Shown here: piece after piece, positions 54,359-61,918 of the stretch | Layout of the letters: each line of letters begins with the position of its first letter | Position numbering within the stretch: the first letter of the stretch is position 1 | Origin: Dyadobacter sp. CECT 9275 | GTDB lineage: Bacteria; Bacteroidota; Bacteroidia; Cytophagales; Spirosomataceae | NCBI RefSeq assembly: GCF_907164905.1 | Contig: NZ_CAJRAF010000002.1 | Span: 2,542,001-2,606,000, forward strand | DNA: 64,000 nucleotides | Direction: 5' to 3' | Notes under the pieces: generated by a model | Told to the model about the DNA's origin: nothing | The model's input: the letters and a program-made list of their open reading frames with translations, nothing else | Database searches by the model: none | Program-made: the position numbers and the translations under genes

Positions 54359-55936
54359 ATGGCTAACAAATCCCTTAGTATGCAAAAAATACGTCAAATA
54401 CTGTTGCTTCTTTCGCGCGGTCATTCAGAGCGATCCATAGCGAAACAGACCCAGGTCTCACGGCCTACAATTCATCATTACAGCGTTATATTCTCGAGTG
54501 CTGGGAGTGATTATAATTATAGCACACTCATGGAGCTTACCGACCAGGAGTTAAATTTGCTGGTTGAAGGCGGCAAGTCAGGTAAGGTGCAAGTTCCTGA
54601 TCTTCGCAAAGTACATTTTTTTGAGCAGGCGGACTACTTCATTTCGGAGCTCAGAAAGGTCGGTGTGACACGCTATCTGCTTTGGCAGGAATACCTGGAG
54701 GCTTATCCAGATGGTTTTCAATATTCGCGGTTCTGTGAGTTGCTGGATTCTGCCATGAGTACCAGAAAGCCCAGCATGCATTTATACCATATTCCAGCAG
54801 AGCTGATGGAGGTCGATTTTGCAGGCTCCAAGCTTCATTATGTTGATCAGGATAGTGGCGAGGTAATCGAATGCCCTGTGCTTGTCGGTGTGCTTCCTTT
54901 TAGCGGCTACTCTTTTGTTCAGGCTCTTGTGGATGCGAGTCTTCCACAAGTCGTATCGGCTTTGAACAATATGCTGGATTATCTAGGTGGTGTACCCCTA
55001 AACGCTATCTCGGATAACATGAAACAGTGGGTGAGTAAAACCTGCCGATACGAACCTACCTTCCCAGAGATGCTTCAGCAATGGGCTGTTCACAATCACA
55101 TCGGTTTACTCGCTACGCGACCTGCCTCACCGAAGGATAAGGCATCTGTAGAGAACCAGGTTCTGATCACGTACCGACGTATTTATGCGCTTCTGCGAAA
55201 TACCACCTTCCATAGTCTGGCGGAGATAAATACAGGAATTATGCAAAAACTGGAAGAGCATCACCGGAAGAATTTTCAGAAGAAAACTTACAGCAGACAA
55301 GAACTTTTCGTCTCTCAGGAGCAAGGTTTATTACAGGCTTTGCCTGATACAGTCTACCATCTGAGACATTACACCCGCGGTAAAGTACATAAAAACTACC
55401 ATGTAGTTATTGGGGAAGACTGGCACTTTTACAGCGTGCCTTTTACCTATGTTGGAAAAGAAGTCCGGATTGTTTACGACAGTGATCATGTAGAAATATA
55501 TTATGGACATGGACGTATTGCGCTGCATACCAGAAACTTTAAGAGTCATGGATACAGTACCCAGTTGGAGCACATGCCTGAAAATCATAAAATAATAGCG
55601 CAGCAAAAAGGATGGGATCCGGAATACTACCTCAGAAAGGCTTCTGAAAACGGCCCATCTACCCGTGCTTTTTTCGATGAGTTGATGAAGAGCAAGATCA
55701 CCATTCACCAAGCCTATGGTCCCTGCCTGGGCATACTCAGGTTGGTGAAAGAGCACGGAGGGGACAGAGTCGAAGCAGCCTGCAAAAGAGCCCTGCAAGG
55801 CCATAAGTACAACTATGGTGTAATCAATACCATCCTGGAAAACAACATGGATCTTCTGGCAGAAGCCAGTGAAGCTCATTCGCCAATCCCTGCACATAAT
55901 AATCTCAGAGGAGCGGAGAACTACAAAACAAAGTAA
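54359..55936 (+). CDS. istA: IS21-family transposase IstA
   Basis: 525 residues from the ATG at 54359; an in-frame TTG at 54332 is less likely. N-terminal helix-turn-helix (HSERSIAKQTQVSRPTIHHY), then the DDE integrase core with Asp153 (EVDFAGSKLHYV), Asp219 (AISDNMKQWV) and Glu265 (PKDKASVENQV). The C-terminal beta-barrel region (YHVVIGEDWHFYSVPFTYVGKEV) is of IS21 type. It works with IstB for target choice. Followed by istB after 21 bp. Confidence 0.95.
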   Translation: MANKSLSMQKIRQILLLLSRGHSERSIAKQTQVSRPTIHHYSVIFSSAGSDYNYSTLMELTDQELNLLVEGGKSGKVQVPDLRKVHFFEQADYFISELRKVGVTRYLLWQEYLEAYPDGFQYSRFCELLDSAMSTRKPSMHLYHIPAELMEVDFAGSKLHYVDQDSGEVIECPVLVGVLPFSGYSFVQALVDASLPQVVSALNNMLDYLGGVPLNAISDNMKQWVSKTCRYEPTFPEMLQQWAVHNHIGLLATRPASPKDKASVENQVLITYRRIYALLRNTTFHSLAEINTGIMQKLEEHHRKNFQKKTYSRQELFVSQEQGLLQALPDTVYHLRHYTRGKVHKNYHVVIGEDWHFYSVPFTYVGKEVRIVYDSDHVEIYYGHGRIALHTRNFKSHGYSTQLEHMPENHKIIAQQKGWDPEYYLRKASENGPSTRAFFDELMKSKITIHQAYGPCLGILRLVKEHGGDRVEAACKRALQGHKYNYGVINTILENNMDLLAEASEAHSPIPAHNNLRGAENYKTK

Positions 55937-55957
55937 CCAACCTAATCAAATAACGAT

Positions 55958-56683
55958 ATGAACACCCAAATGACACTGGAACAGTTGAACACCCTCAAAC
56001 TTACGGGTATGGCCAAACGCTATCAGGCTGCACTCGCACTTCCCTCACACCAACAAGAGGATGCACATTCGCTACTTGCTTTGCTCTGTCAGGCTGAGAT
56101 GGAATACCGTAACCACTACCGAACAGAGCGACTGCTAAAAAACAGCAAGCTCCGGTATAATGCAATTTTAGAAGAAGTTGTTTGCACCCCCGAAAGGGGG
56201 TTGTCCAGAGAAATGCTGATGCGTCTTTCAGACGGAATGTTTATCGAAAAGGGAGAAAACGTCTTAATCACCGGCGCTACCGGGACCGGTAAAAGCTACC
56301 TTGCCTGCGCCTTAGGGCGCAGCTGCTGTCTACTTGGCTATAAAACCCTGTACTTTGCAATGAACAAGTTCCTGGAAACACTCATTCAGGCCAAACTGGA
56401 TGGCTCTTACCTCAAATGGATCAAGAATATCGCCAGCCACCAGGTCTTAATCCTTGACGATTTTGGCTTAAAACCGCTTACCCATGACGCCAGACTCGCC
56501 TTGCTGGACATCCTTGAAGACAGGTATGGAAAGTGTGCCACCATAATCACCTCTCAGCTTCCACTCGACAGTTGGTATGCATTCATAAACGAGCCCACCG
56601 TCGCTGATGCGATCCTTGACAGATTGACAGCTTCGGCTAATAAAATCGATCTTTTAGGCCGCTCCTTGAGAAGAAGAAAATAA
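55958..56683 (+). CDS. istB: IS21-family ATPase IstB
   Basis: 241 residues of AAA+ fold. Walker A GATGTGKS (106-113), Walker B VLILDDFGL, sensor 1 ATIITSQLP, arginine-containing C-terminus (IDLLGRSLRRRK). It is the target-selection helper of IstA. Its stop is about 50 bp before the right subterminal repeats. Confidence 0.95.
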   Translation: MNTQMTLEQLNTLKLTGMAKRYQAALALPSHQQEDAHSLLALLCQAEMEYRNHYRTERLLKNSKLRYNAILEEVVCTPERGLSREMLMRLSDGMFIEKGENVLITGATGTGKSYLACALGRSCCLLGYKTLYFAMNKFLETLIQAKLDGSYLKWIKNIASHQVLILDDFGLKPLTHDARLALLDILEDRYGKCATIITSQLPLDSWYAFINEPTVADAILDRLTASANKIDLLGRSLRRRK

Positions 56684-56730
56684 AACTTTAATATTGATAA
56701 ATCATAGACACATTCTTAGTGATCTAAACC

Positions 56731-56812
56731 AGCAGCTACTGGTAACCTTTCATCCGGAAAAACTGGTAACCTTTCGTCCGGAATCACTGGTAAACTTTCC
56801 CCGGAATATGCA
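56731..56812. repeat. IS21 right subterminal repeats
   Basis: Three copies of ACTGGTAA(A/C)(C/T)TTTC with (T)CCGGAA between them (about 56743, 56764, 56785). They mirror the left cluster, as required for IS21 ends. Read on the minus strand they encode the repeated PDERLPV peptide at the end of the truncated ATPase half. Confidence 0.75.
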
Positions 56813-56820
56813 ACCTTTGT
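56813..56820. repeat. Target-site duplication, right copy (ACCTTTGT)
   Basis: 8-bp direct repeat identical to 54056-54063, immediately after the IS21 right end. Confidence 0.95.
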
Positions 56821-57480
56821 TGTATCCGGGAACTGCTTTTCTAGAAATCCCTTTACCGTAGTTCCAATCGCATCGAACTGAACCTTTATCTCTGAATCGT
56901 CATTTTCAAAAAGTTGATTGAATTTAGCTTGAAACTCGAGATAGTGCGGATTTTGTTCCAAAATTGCGGCAAGAACGCCCGAAAGCATAATGCCGATGGG
57001 CGTGCTTTTTGAAAATTTTGCGACGGCATCATAGTACTGCTTGGTACTGATATACTCTAACTTTGGCAAAAAATCACCCAGCGCTTTATCAAAGCCGGTA
57101 CCAGGATTTACTTCGTTACCATTAACAAACATTGAACGCTTGCCCGGTTCACCGCTAGTCCTTTTAAACGAAACTGTGTCCGATTCATCAAGTGCTTTAA
57201 GAATTTTGGTCTTATTAGATTGATTTTGCATTCGTCCCGCCGCTTCCTGGGCTCCAATAAATTCAATTTCGACTTCTATCTCGGCGTCGGCGTCGCGCCT
57301 AAATTTTAAATCGTTAACTGCTTCACCTCGACCTAATCCATTGAAGAAAAACTCGATGGCTTCAAAAAAATTCGTCTTGCCGCAGTTATTTTGCCCAACT
57401 AAAATGTTAAAGTCCGTTGTTTCAATTCTCGTACTGCGAAGCGATCGAAAATTTGAAATTTTGATTAGCGAAATCTTCAT

Positions 57481-57890
57481 GTGAGGGTTTTTTCTGTTTT
57501 AAATAAATATATAGACGATACTCTGACCGAGAATATTCAAAATCAGCAGTATAAACTAAGCCATAAATTATTTAAATATACTAATTAGATCACATCTTTG
57601 ATTTACCGATTTCAATAGCGACAGGGAGAAAGAGAATTAAAGGACAGAATACAGAATTCTTGGTAGTTCACTCATTGCATTCAATATCTTATGTAGCCAG
57701 CAGATTTCCGTTCGCGACCAAATCATCCTTATCAAATTAATAGTTCTTAGGGATTTTAAGTAGCAGAAACTCTTCCTATTGTCCCCGCGACACCACCGTA
57801 ACGTCCCCTATTCCGCATTTAGTAAATTTGGGCATTAAACAGACAGATTTTTAGCGTATCTAAATTGACAAGAACAATTTAAATGCCGGA
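57481..57890. other. Spacer upstream of the OLD-HEPN unit
   Basis: 410 bp, AT-rich, without a credible frame or consensus promoter. It should hold the promoter of the disrupted OLD-HEPN unit, since that unit reads leftward from 57480. Confidence 0.5.
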
Positions 57891-58718
57891 TTAAATTTGA
57901 ACGCAGCTAGCACAAAAGATTTGCTTGGTCCAACATCTCATTTCATAACGGTAAGGGTCAACTACATATTCTGGATGGGTATGCTTGACTATCATTTGCG
58001 TCGGAATATCCTTATGCAAACAAAACGCAAAGTCTTTTATGGGAATGTCCTCAGGAGAATTGACAGTGATACGAATCCATTCCTGCAGTAAAGCTCTCGC
58101 TAAATCCGTTCGATCTCCTACCCCCAATTTTCTTATCGGCAAGTGAACATGTAACAATGTAGGTACTCCACGCTTTTTCAACACTTCATGTGCCTCTTGT
58201 CCAAGAAGATCGAGTATCCATTCGCTACCGTAAAGGAGATATTGACCGGCCCTTTCAATTAGAAGCCGATCATCCAAAGCCAGATACAAAAGCCCTCTGT
58301 AGTGATTTCTATGTTTGAATTCGAGAAGTGCTTCTTCAATTATGGACTTTGAGGCCGCCAGTTCCGCTTCTTCGTTCACTAATTTTCTTGCTTGGTCTGC
58401 AAGAACTTCGGGGTTATTTACGAGAAGCCCGTGTCGATGATAAACACCTGCATCCGCAACCCGGCAACCATGATAGGCCTTAACAGTAGCGCCAGTAAAT
58501 GTGGCAGACAGTAAATTAATCAATTCATCAGCGTCTCTAGTTGTGAAGCGCTCCAGTATTTCAAACCAGTCGGAATCATCCGAATATATATCCTGATATC
58601 CCATTTCTTGGAGGCTCTGAAACCCACTTTTGGTGAAATACGGCTGAATCCATAATCTCAGCGGGCCATACCATGATTCCGGGTTACGCCAGTCGATAAT
58701 CGCATTTTTCCAAGGCAT
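57891..58718 (-). CDS. Unknown protein with YHGCR motif, possible ADP-ribosyltransferase-like fold
   Basis: 275 residues from the ATG at 58718; a TTG at 58790 would add 24. I do not recognise the family for certain. AYHGCRVADAGVYHRHGLL (His83-Gly-Cys-Arg86, Tyr93) resembles the HGTR...GL loop of ART-like or RNA 2'-phosphotransferase-like proteins seen in many uncharacterised island genes, but no clear catalytic Glu is placed. The C-terminal VPTLLHVHLPIRKLG and the last VVDPYRYEMR look like strands. The gene is on its own on the minus strand, downstream of the T1SS remnant. Confidence 0.6.
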   Translation of the reverse strand: MPWKNAIIDWRNPESWYGPLRLWIQPYFTKSGFQSLQEMGYQDIYSDDSDWFEILERFTTRDADELINLLSATFTGATVKAYHGCRVADAGVYHRHGLLVNNPEVLADQARKLVNEEAELAASKSIIEEALLEFKHRNHYRGLLYLALDDRLLIERAGQYLLYGSEWILDLLGQEAHEVLKKRGVPTLLHVHLPIRKLGVGDRTDLARALLQEWIRITVNSPEDIPIKDFAFCLHKDIPTQMIVKHTHPEYVVDPYRYEMRCWTKQIFCASCVQI

Positions 58719-58911
58719 TGAACGTTGCTGATTTATTTCTTTTTTTGACACTACCTGTATCCGAAGGCAAGTTCGAAAAAATCTGATCAATTACGTTAGG
58801 CTTTGATCTGGCTGTGTTGACTGCACTCTAATGCCTTTAGTAGTCATCAACTCTCTTTTCAAACCAGTATTTAAAATACCTGCTTATCCATTCACTTTAA
58901 TTGCAGGAAAT

Positions 58912-59142
58912 TTAAGCTGCAGCTAAGAGGTTTCCGTTTGTTAACAGATCGTCTGCATCAAGCCCCGTAACACCAGTAATGGTCGCAATATCTTGCGCGG
59001 TGTATGTGGTGCCGGTGCCATCACGATCGACGGATACGACAGAATTGCTTCCACTTGTCGTAAACATGATAAAATCATCAATCGCATCCTGATTTGGATC
59101 ATAGCTTGTCAGCAGGTCCACAATATTGATGATATCACCCTC
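58912..59142 (-). pseudogene. Orphan C-terminus of a type I secretion (T1SS) substrate
   Basis: The minus strand encodes about 76 residues: EGDIINIVDLLTSYDPNQDA, then FIMFTTSGSNSVVSVDRDGTG, DIATITGVTG and DDLLTNGNLL, with a stop at 58912. This matches the VC_A0849-type T1SS C-terminal target domain of RTX adhesins (EGDxIDLxDLL, SVDxDG, LxGVTG). The upstream body of the gene is gone; its place is taken by IS481-like DNA from 59143. No ABC/MFP secretion genes are nearby. Confidence 0.6.
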
Positions 59143-59358
59143 AAGGCAATTGCAAAGAGCAAAAATGTTAACGAACTTTTTGATAAAAGTGATAACTTCA
59201 AATTGCCTGGGAAAGCGGAATCGGGCTCTGCTGGAGAGCAACCCGCCAGGAATACCCAGGCCGACGGAAACGAAAAAGGGGCTGAGAATCTCCCGGCCCC
59301 TTATCAAATTCATTTTTTGAGTAATTCCTAAAAAAACTCACTGTCAGATCTAGTGTTA
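59143..59358 (+). mobile_element. Right-end remnant of a second IS481-like copy
   Basis: Near-identical to 29226-29440: SKNVNELFDKSDNFKLP coding tail, the GAGAGC(A/C)(A/C)CC segment, the AAGGGGC/GCCCCTT stem and the end ACTGTCAGATCTAGTGTT. Everything upstream of the last about 215 bp is missing. It has fewer changes than the 28-kb copy in the part they share. Confidence 0.85.
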
Positions 59359-59436
59359 GCTATTAAACTTAATTTTATACAAAGTTATGAAATCTCTGTT
59401 TAAGGGCAAAAATTGGGTTGGTTTCTTCCGTATTTT

Positions 59437-59459
59437 AGGTTCGAATCCCTTATCTCCGA
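59437..59459 (+). other. tRNA 3'-end-like sequence, possible attachment-site remnant
   Basis: AGGTTCGAATCCCTTATCTCCGA reads like the T loop, T-stem 3' side, acceptor 3' strand (ATCTCCG) and discriminator of a tRNA, but no 5' half with CGGAGAT exists upstream. GGTTCGAATCGCC follows at 59461. Islands that integrate into tRNA genes leave such partial copies. The parent tRNA would be outside the window and is not either tRNA seen here. Confidence 0.4.
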
Positions 59460-59628
59460 GGGTTCGAATCGCCTTTGTGGCATAGATGTTTTATTTCGCA
59501 GCTTAATTCAGCTCGAATGACAGTACGGAATCTTGAAAAATATCGCAAAAACGTCAGCACGTCCAATCTTGGCGACGCTGCTAGGCCATTATAAGATGTT
59601 AGATAAGTCTTGCATGCGACCTGCATGT

Positions 59629-59889
59629 CTATTCGTTGTTCCGATGCGAACGCAGATGACGACAGATTAGCACTTCTACTCGGTCAACGATGCCAAGCTT
59701 GATGTTCTGAAATGTTGTAGGTCCACTCAAGCTCTCCGCGTAGGGGCGAATTGGGGCAAATAAGAGGTGCCTCGTTTCTTCCAACATCGCTTCATTAGTT
59801 CCTAAATGGAACCCAATTACCGAATAATAACTTTTCCACAGTAGTGCAACGTTTTCTTTGTGAGTTCTATTTTTTGTATGTAACTTCAT
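59629..59889 (-). CDS. Small hypothetical protein
   Basis: 86 residues from an ATG at 59889, in a region with no other gene. It has mixed composition with no low complexity (ENVALLWKSYYSVIGFHLGTNEAMLEETRHLLFAP), so it could be a real small gene or a fragment. No motif recognised. Low confidence because it is surrounded by remnants. Confidence 0.3.
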   Translation of the reverse strand: MKLHTKNRTHKENVALLWKSYYSVIGFHLGTNEAMLEETRHLLFAPIRPYAESLSGPTTFQNIKLGIVDRVEVLICRHLRSHRNNE

Positions 59890-60072
59890 ACAATTTCAAC
59901 CTTCTCTCTATCAATTTCTCATTTATGATGAAAAATAATCTATTTATTCTATTAGCCTTTCCGATACCTTCTGTGTGTAAAAAATACAGACCTAATTCTG
60001 GAACTCCATACAGAGGACATGAGATTTGAGTTTTTTGACTCAATTTAACCTTTATTCAGTCATCACGAGAAA

Positions 60073-60461
60073 ATGCGCGCTGATCAAATAATTGAACTCT
60101 TGGATGGGAATACTGCAATAAAGACCTAGAAAACACACTGCATGCATAAGCGATCAAGTGAACATCCACCGATTTGGTCAACTACTCGTCAAAGCTTTTA
60201 TAGAAGAATCTGACATTTGGCAGCTAAATACGCCCTATTTCTATTGCTCATACGTTTTTAGGGTCAAATGATCTCGATGAGTTCTTTTCAAACAAATATG
60301 CTTTCGTTCCTTTTGAACGAGAGCGAGCAGATAGTACAAAGAACTACCGCATCCCTAATACTTTGACATTGGTGATAATTGTTATTATTGGCACCGTTGA
60401 TAGATATAATGTACCATTAGGCGAACGATTTAAGTATCTAACCTACTATGAGAACTTGTAA
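60073..60461 (+). pseudogene. Decayed gene of unknown type
   Basis: Three pieces in different frames. A start MRADQIIELLDGNTAIKT (like the first helix of small Cro/YdaS-type DNA-binding proteins) is followed at once by a stop. Then come VNIHRFGQLLVKAFIEESDIWQLNTPYFYCSYVFRV, and after a frame change DLDEFFSNKYAFVPFERERA...IPNTLTLVIIVIIGTVDRYNVPLGERFKYL with a stop at 60461. The protein-like composition and adjacency suggest one gene broken by at least two frame changes, but I cannot name it. Confidence 0.35.
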
Positions 60462-60505
60462 CCTTTAGAAATTGCCTCGTTTCGACTAATTATGGATATT
60501 TAAAT

Positions 60506-61918
60506 ATGAAATTTATGCAGAATAGACCTACTAAGATTTCTATTAGAAAAAGAGCCTTCGAGAAAATATTGAATGAAGCCTTACTCATCCGCAAGGACAG
60601 TGATAAACCTCTAACGGTGATCTATGATGAAGATTTCATGAAATTCTTCGACTCCCTTCTTAAAGTGTTAACTGAATGGAACATTCCCAGTACGTTTATC
60701 TTTATTCCGAAACATTATCAATCGATGATGCTCGACAACAAAAAATTCTTGAATGATAATGACGAGATAGATCTTCCACCGCAAATATCCGGGGCTCTTC
60801 AAAGCTCTGCTTTTATATTAAATTTTCTAAATGGAGATTCAAAATATTCAAAAATTAGAGGATCCATCATTAGTTTGCAAAAACAAACCGCCTCTAAAAT
60901 GGTACACTCACCGGGCATAGGTGACGATGTACTAAAAATTGTAACTAAATCTCCATTCAAAAAAATTTATCGGGATTCTGAATTGGTGGCATGGGCGCTG
61001 GGAAATACATTCCTATGCAAGATTATAAGTGCTGACAGTAATAACAGGGAGTATACCCTATCATTCAATATTGAGGGCTGGGAAAATGAACCATTCATGT
61101 CACCCGGTAAAATATTTGACGATAGCTGGGGAAATATACCGCCCGGTGAATCTTTTTGTTGCCCTGAATTTACATCTGTTAATGGCCAGATCTGCATAAA
61201 CGGCAGTTTGCCCGGGTACCTTCTTTATCCCAACGAGGAAGTCGTACTCCAATTTCGAAAGGGCAAAATGATCCAATGGGAGTCAACTGGCGAGAAAGCG
61301 AAAAAATATTTTAGTGAGTTTGAAAAAGATGCCAGGAACCGCGACGACAATAACTGGAATTCATTTGCGGAATTTGGCATCGGGCTCAACCCCATGATCA
61401 AGAAACTTGTTGGTAACGCCCTCTTTGATGAGAAAATGGGAGGAACAATTCACATTGCCCTAGGAGATAACAGGAATTTTGGACATGGTATCGGCTCATT
61501 TTATCATGACGACCTGGTTTGCATGCGACCTACGGTAATACTGGATGAGAACGTGGTGATAGAAAAAGGCGTTCTTGCAATGAACAGGATTAGGGCGTGG
61601 AAAAGATCGATATCATTTGAAGAGCTTCATTTGAATGAACGGGACACAATAAGTTTTAATGAAAGACGGATACAAATTGAACCGACAAAAATGCATAGGA
61701 TGCTTTCAAAAGGCGACCGTAAAGGAAAGATTGGAATCTTGAACGGAAAATACGAATCGCTATATGGAAAATTTAAAGCCATTTTTAGAAATACGGGCGA
61801 TATGCGGTATCGGGATCTTAAGAGAAAATTCCAAACGAGAGAGTTGGTCCAGCTAAAAAAAATGTTGTCCTGTTTTCATCATTACAAAATTATAGACATC
61901 ACGCGAGATGAGAACTGA
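60506..61918 (+). CDS. M29-like (aminopeptidase T/AmpS) metallopeptidase, first gene of an overlapping operon
   Basis: 470 residues. The middle part matches the M29 aminopeptidase core with every metal ligand in place: Glu215 (PPGESFCCPE), Glu289 (FAEFGIGLNP), His316 (GTIHIALGDN), His334 and Asp336 (FYHDDLV), with Tyr333 next to them. The N-terminal about 150 residues resemble the AmpS substrate domain loosely. The C-terminal about 80 residues (MLSKGDRKGKIGILNGKYESLYGKFKAIFRNTGDMRYRDL) are extra and look like a winged helix. Normal M29 enzymes are housekeeping peptidases of about 410 residues. Here the gene overlaps the next ATPase gene by 11 bp, which is not the housekeeping arrangement. Confidence 0.75.
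   Translation: MKFMQNRPTKISIRKRAFEKILNEALLIRKDSDKPLTVIYDEDFMKFFDSLLKVLTEWNIPSTFIFIPKHYQSMMLDNKKFLNDNDEIDLPPQISGALQSSAFILNFLNGDSKYSKIRGSIISLQKQTASKMVHSPGIGDDVLKIVTKSPFKKIYRDSELVAWALGNTFLCKIISADSNNREYTLSFNIEGWENEPFMSPGKIFDDSWGNIPPGESFCCPEFTSVNGQICINGSLPGYLLYPNEEVVLQFRKGKMIQWESTGEKAKKYFSEFEKDARNRDDNNWNSFAEFGIGLNPMIKKLVGNALFDEKMGGTIHIALGDNRNFGHGIGSFYHDDLVCMRPTVILDENVVIEKGVLAMNRIRAWKRSISFEELHLNERDTISFNERRIQIEPTKMHRMLSKGDRKGKIGILNGKYESLYGKFKAIFRNTGDMRYRDLKRKFQTRELVQLKKMLSCFHHYKIIDITRDEN

Larger units (their letters stand above)
54064..56812 (+). mobile_element. Complete IS21-family insertion sequence (2749 bp)
   Basis: The ends TGCATATTCC (54064-54073) and GGAATATGCA (56803-56812) are exact 10-bp inverted repeats starting with TG and ending with CA, as in IS21. 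Both ends carry multiple subterminal repeats with the core AGTTTACC/GGTAAAC-type. istA and istB are intact. A perfect 8-bp target duplication flanks it. It sits in antisense orientation inside the OLD-family gene. With intact genes, ends and duplication, the insertion looks recent. Confidence 0.96.
56716..57480 (-). pseudogene. OLD-family ATPase gene, 5' half (split by IS21)
   Basis: 254-residue open frame. Residues 1-222 are the native N-terminal ATPase half with Walker A VGQNNCGKTNFFEA (G29-T36) and the FRSLRSTRIETTDF opening of OLD/RecF-like proteins. The last 32 residues are read through the IS21 repeats (VIPDERLPVFPDERLPV) and are artefactual. Joining at one ACCTTTGT copy gives DTTKV-KFEV in frame and a total of 544 residues, a normal length for an OLD-family nuclease. 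As it stands the Walker B and TOPRIM parts are cut off, so no active protein is expected. Confidence 0.9.
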
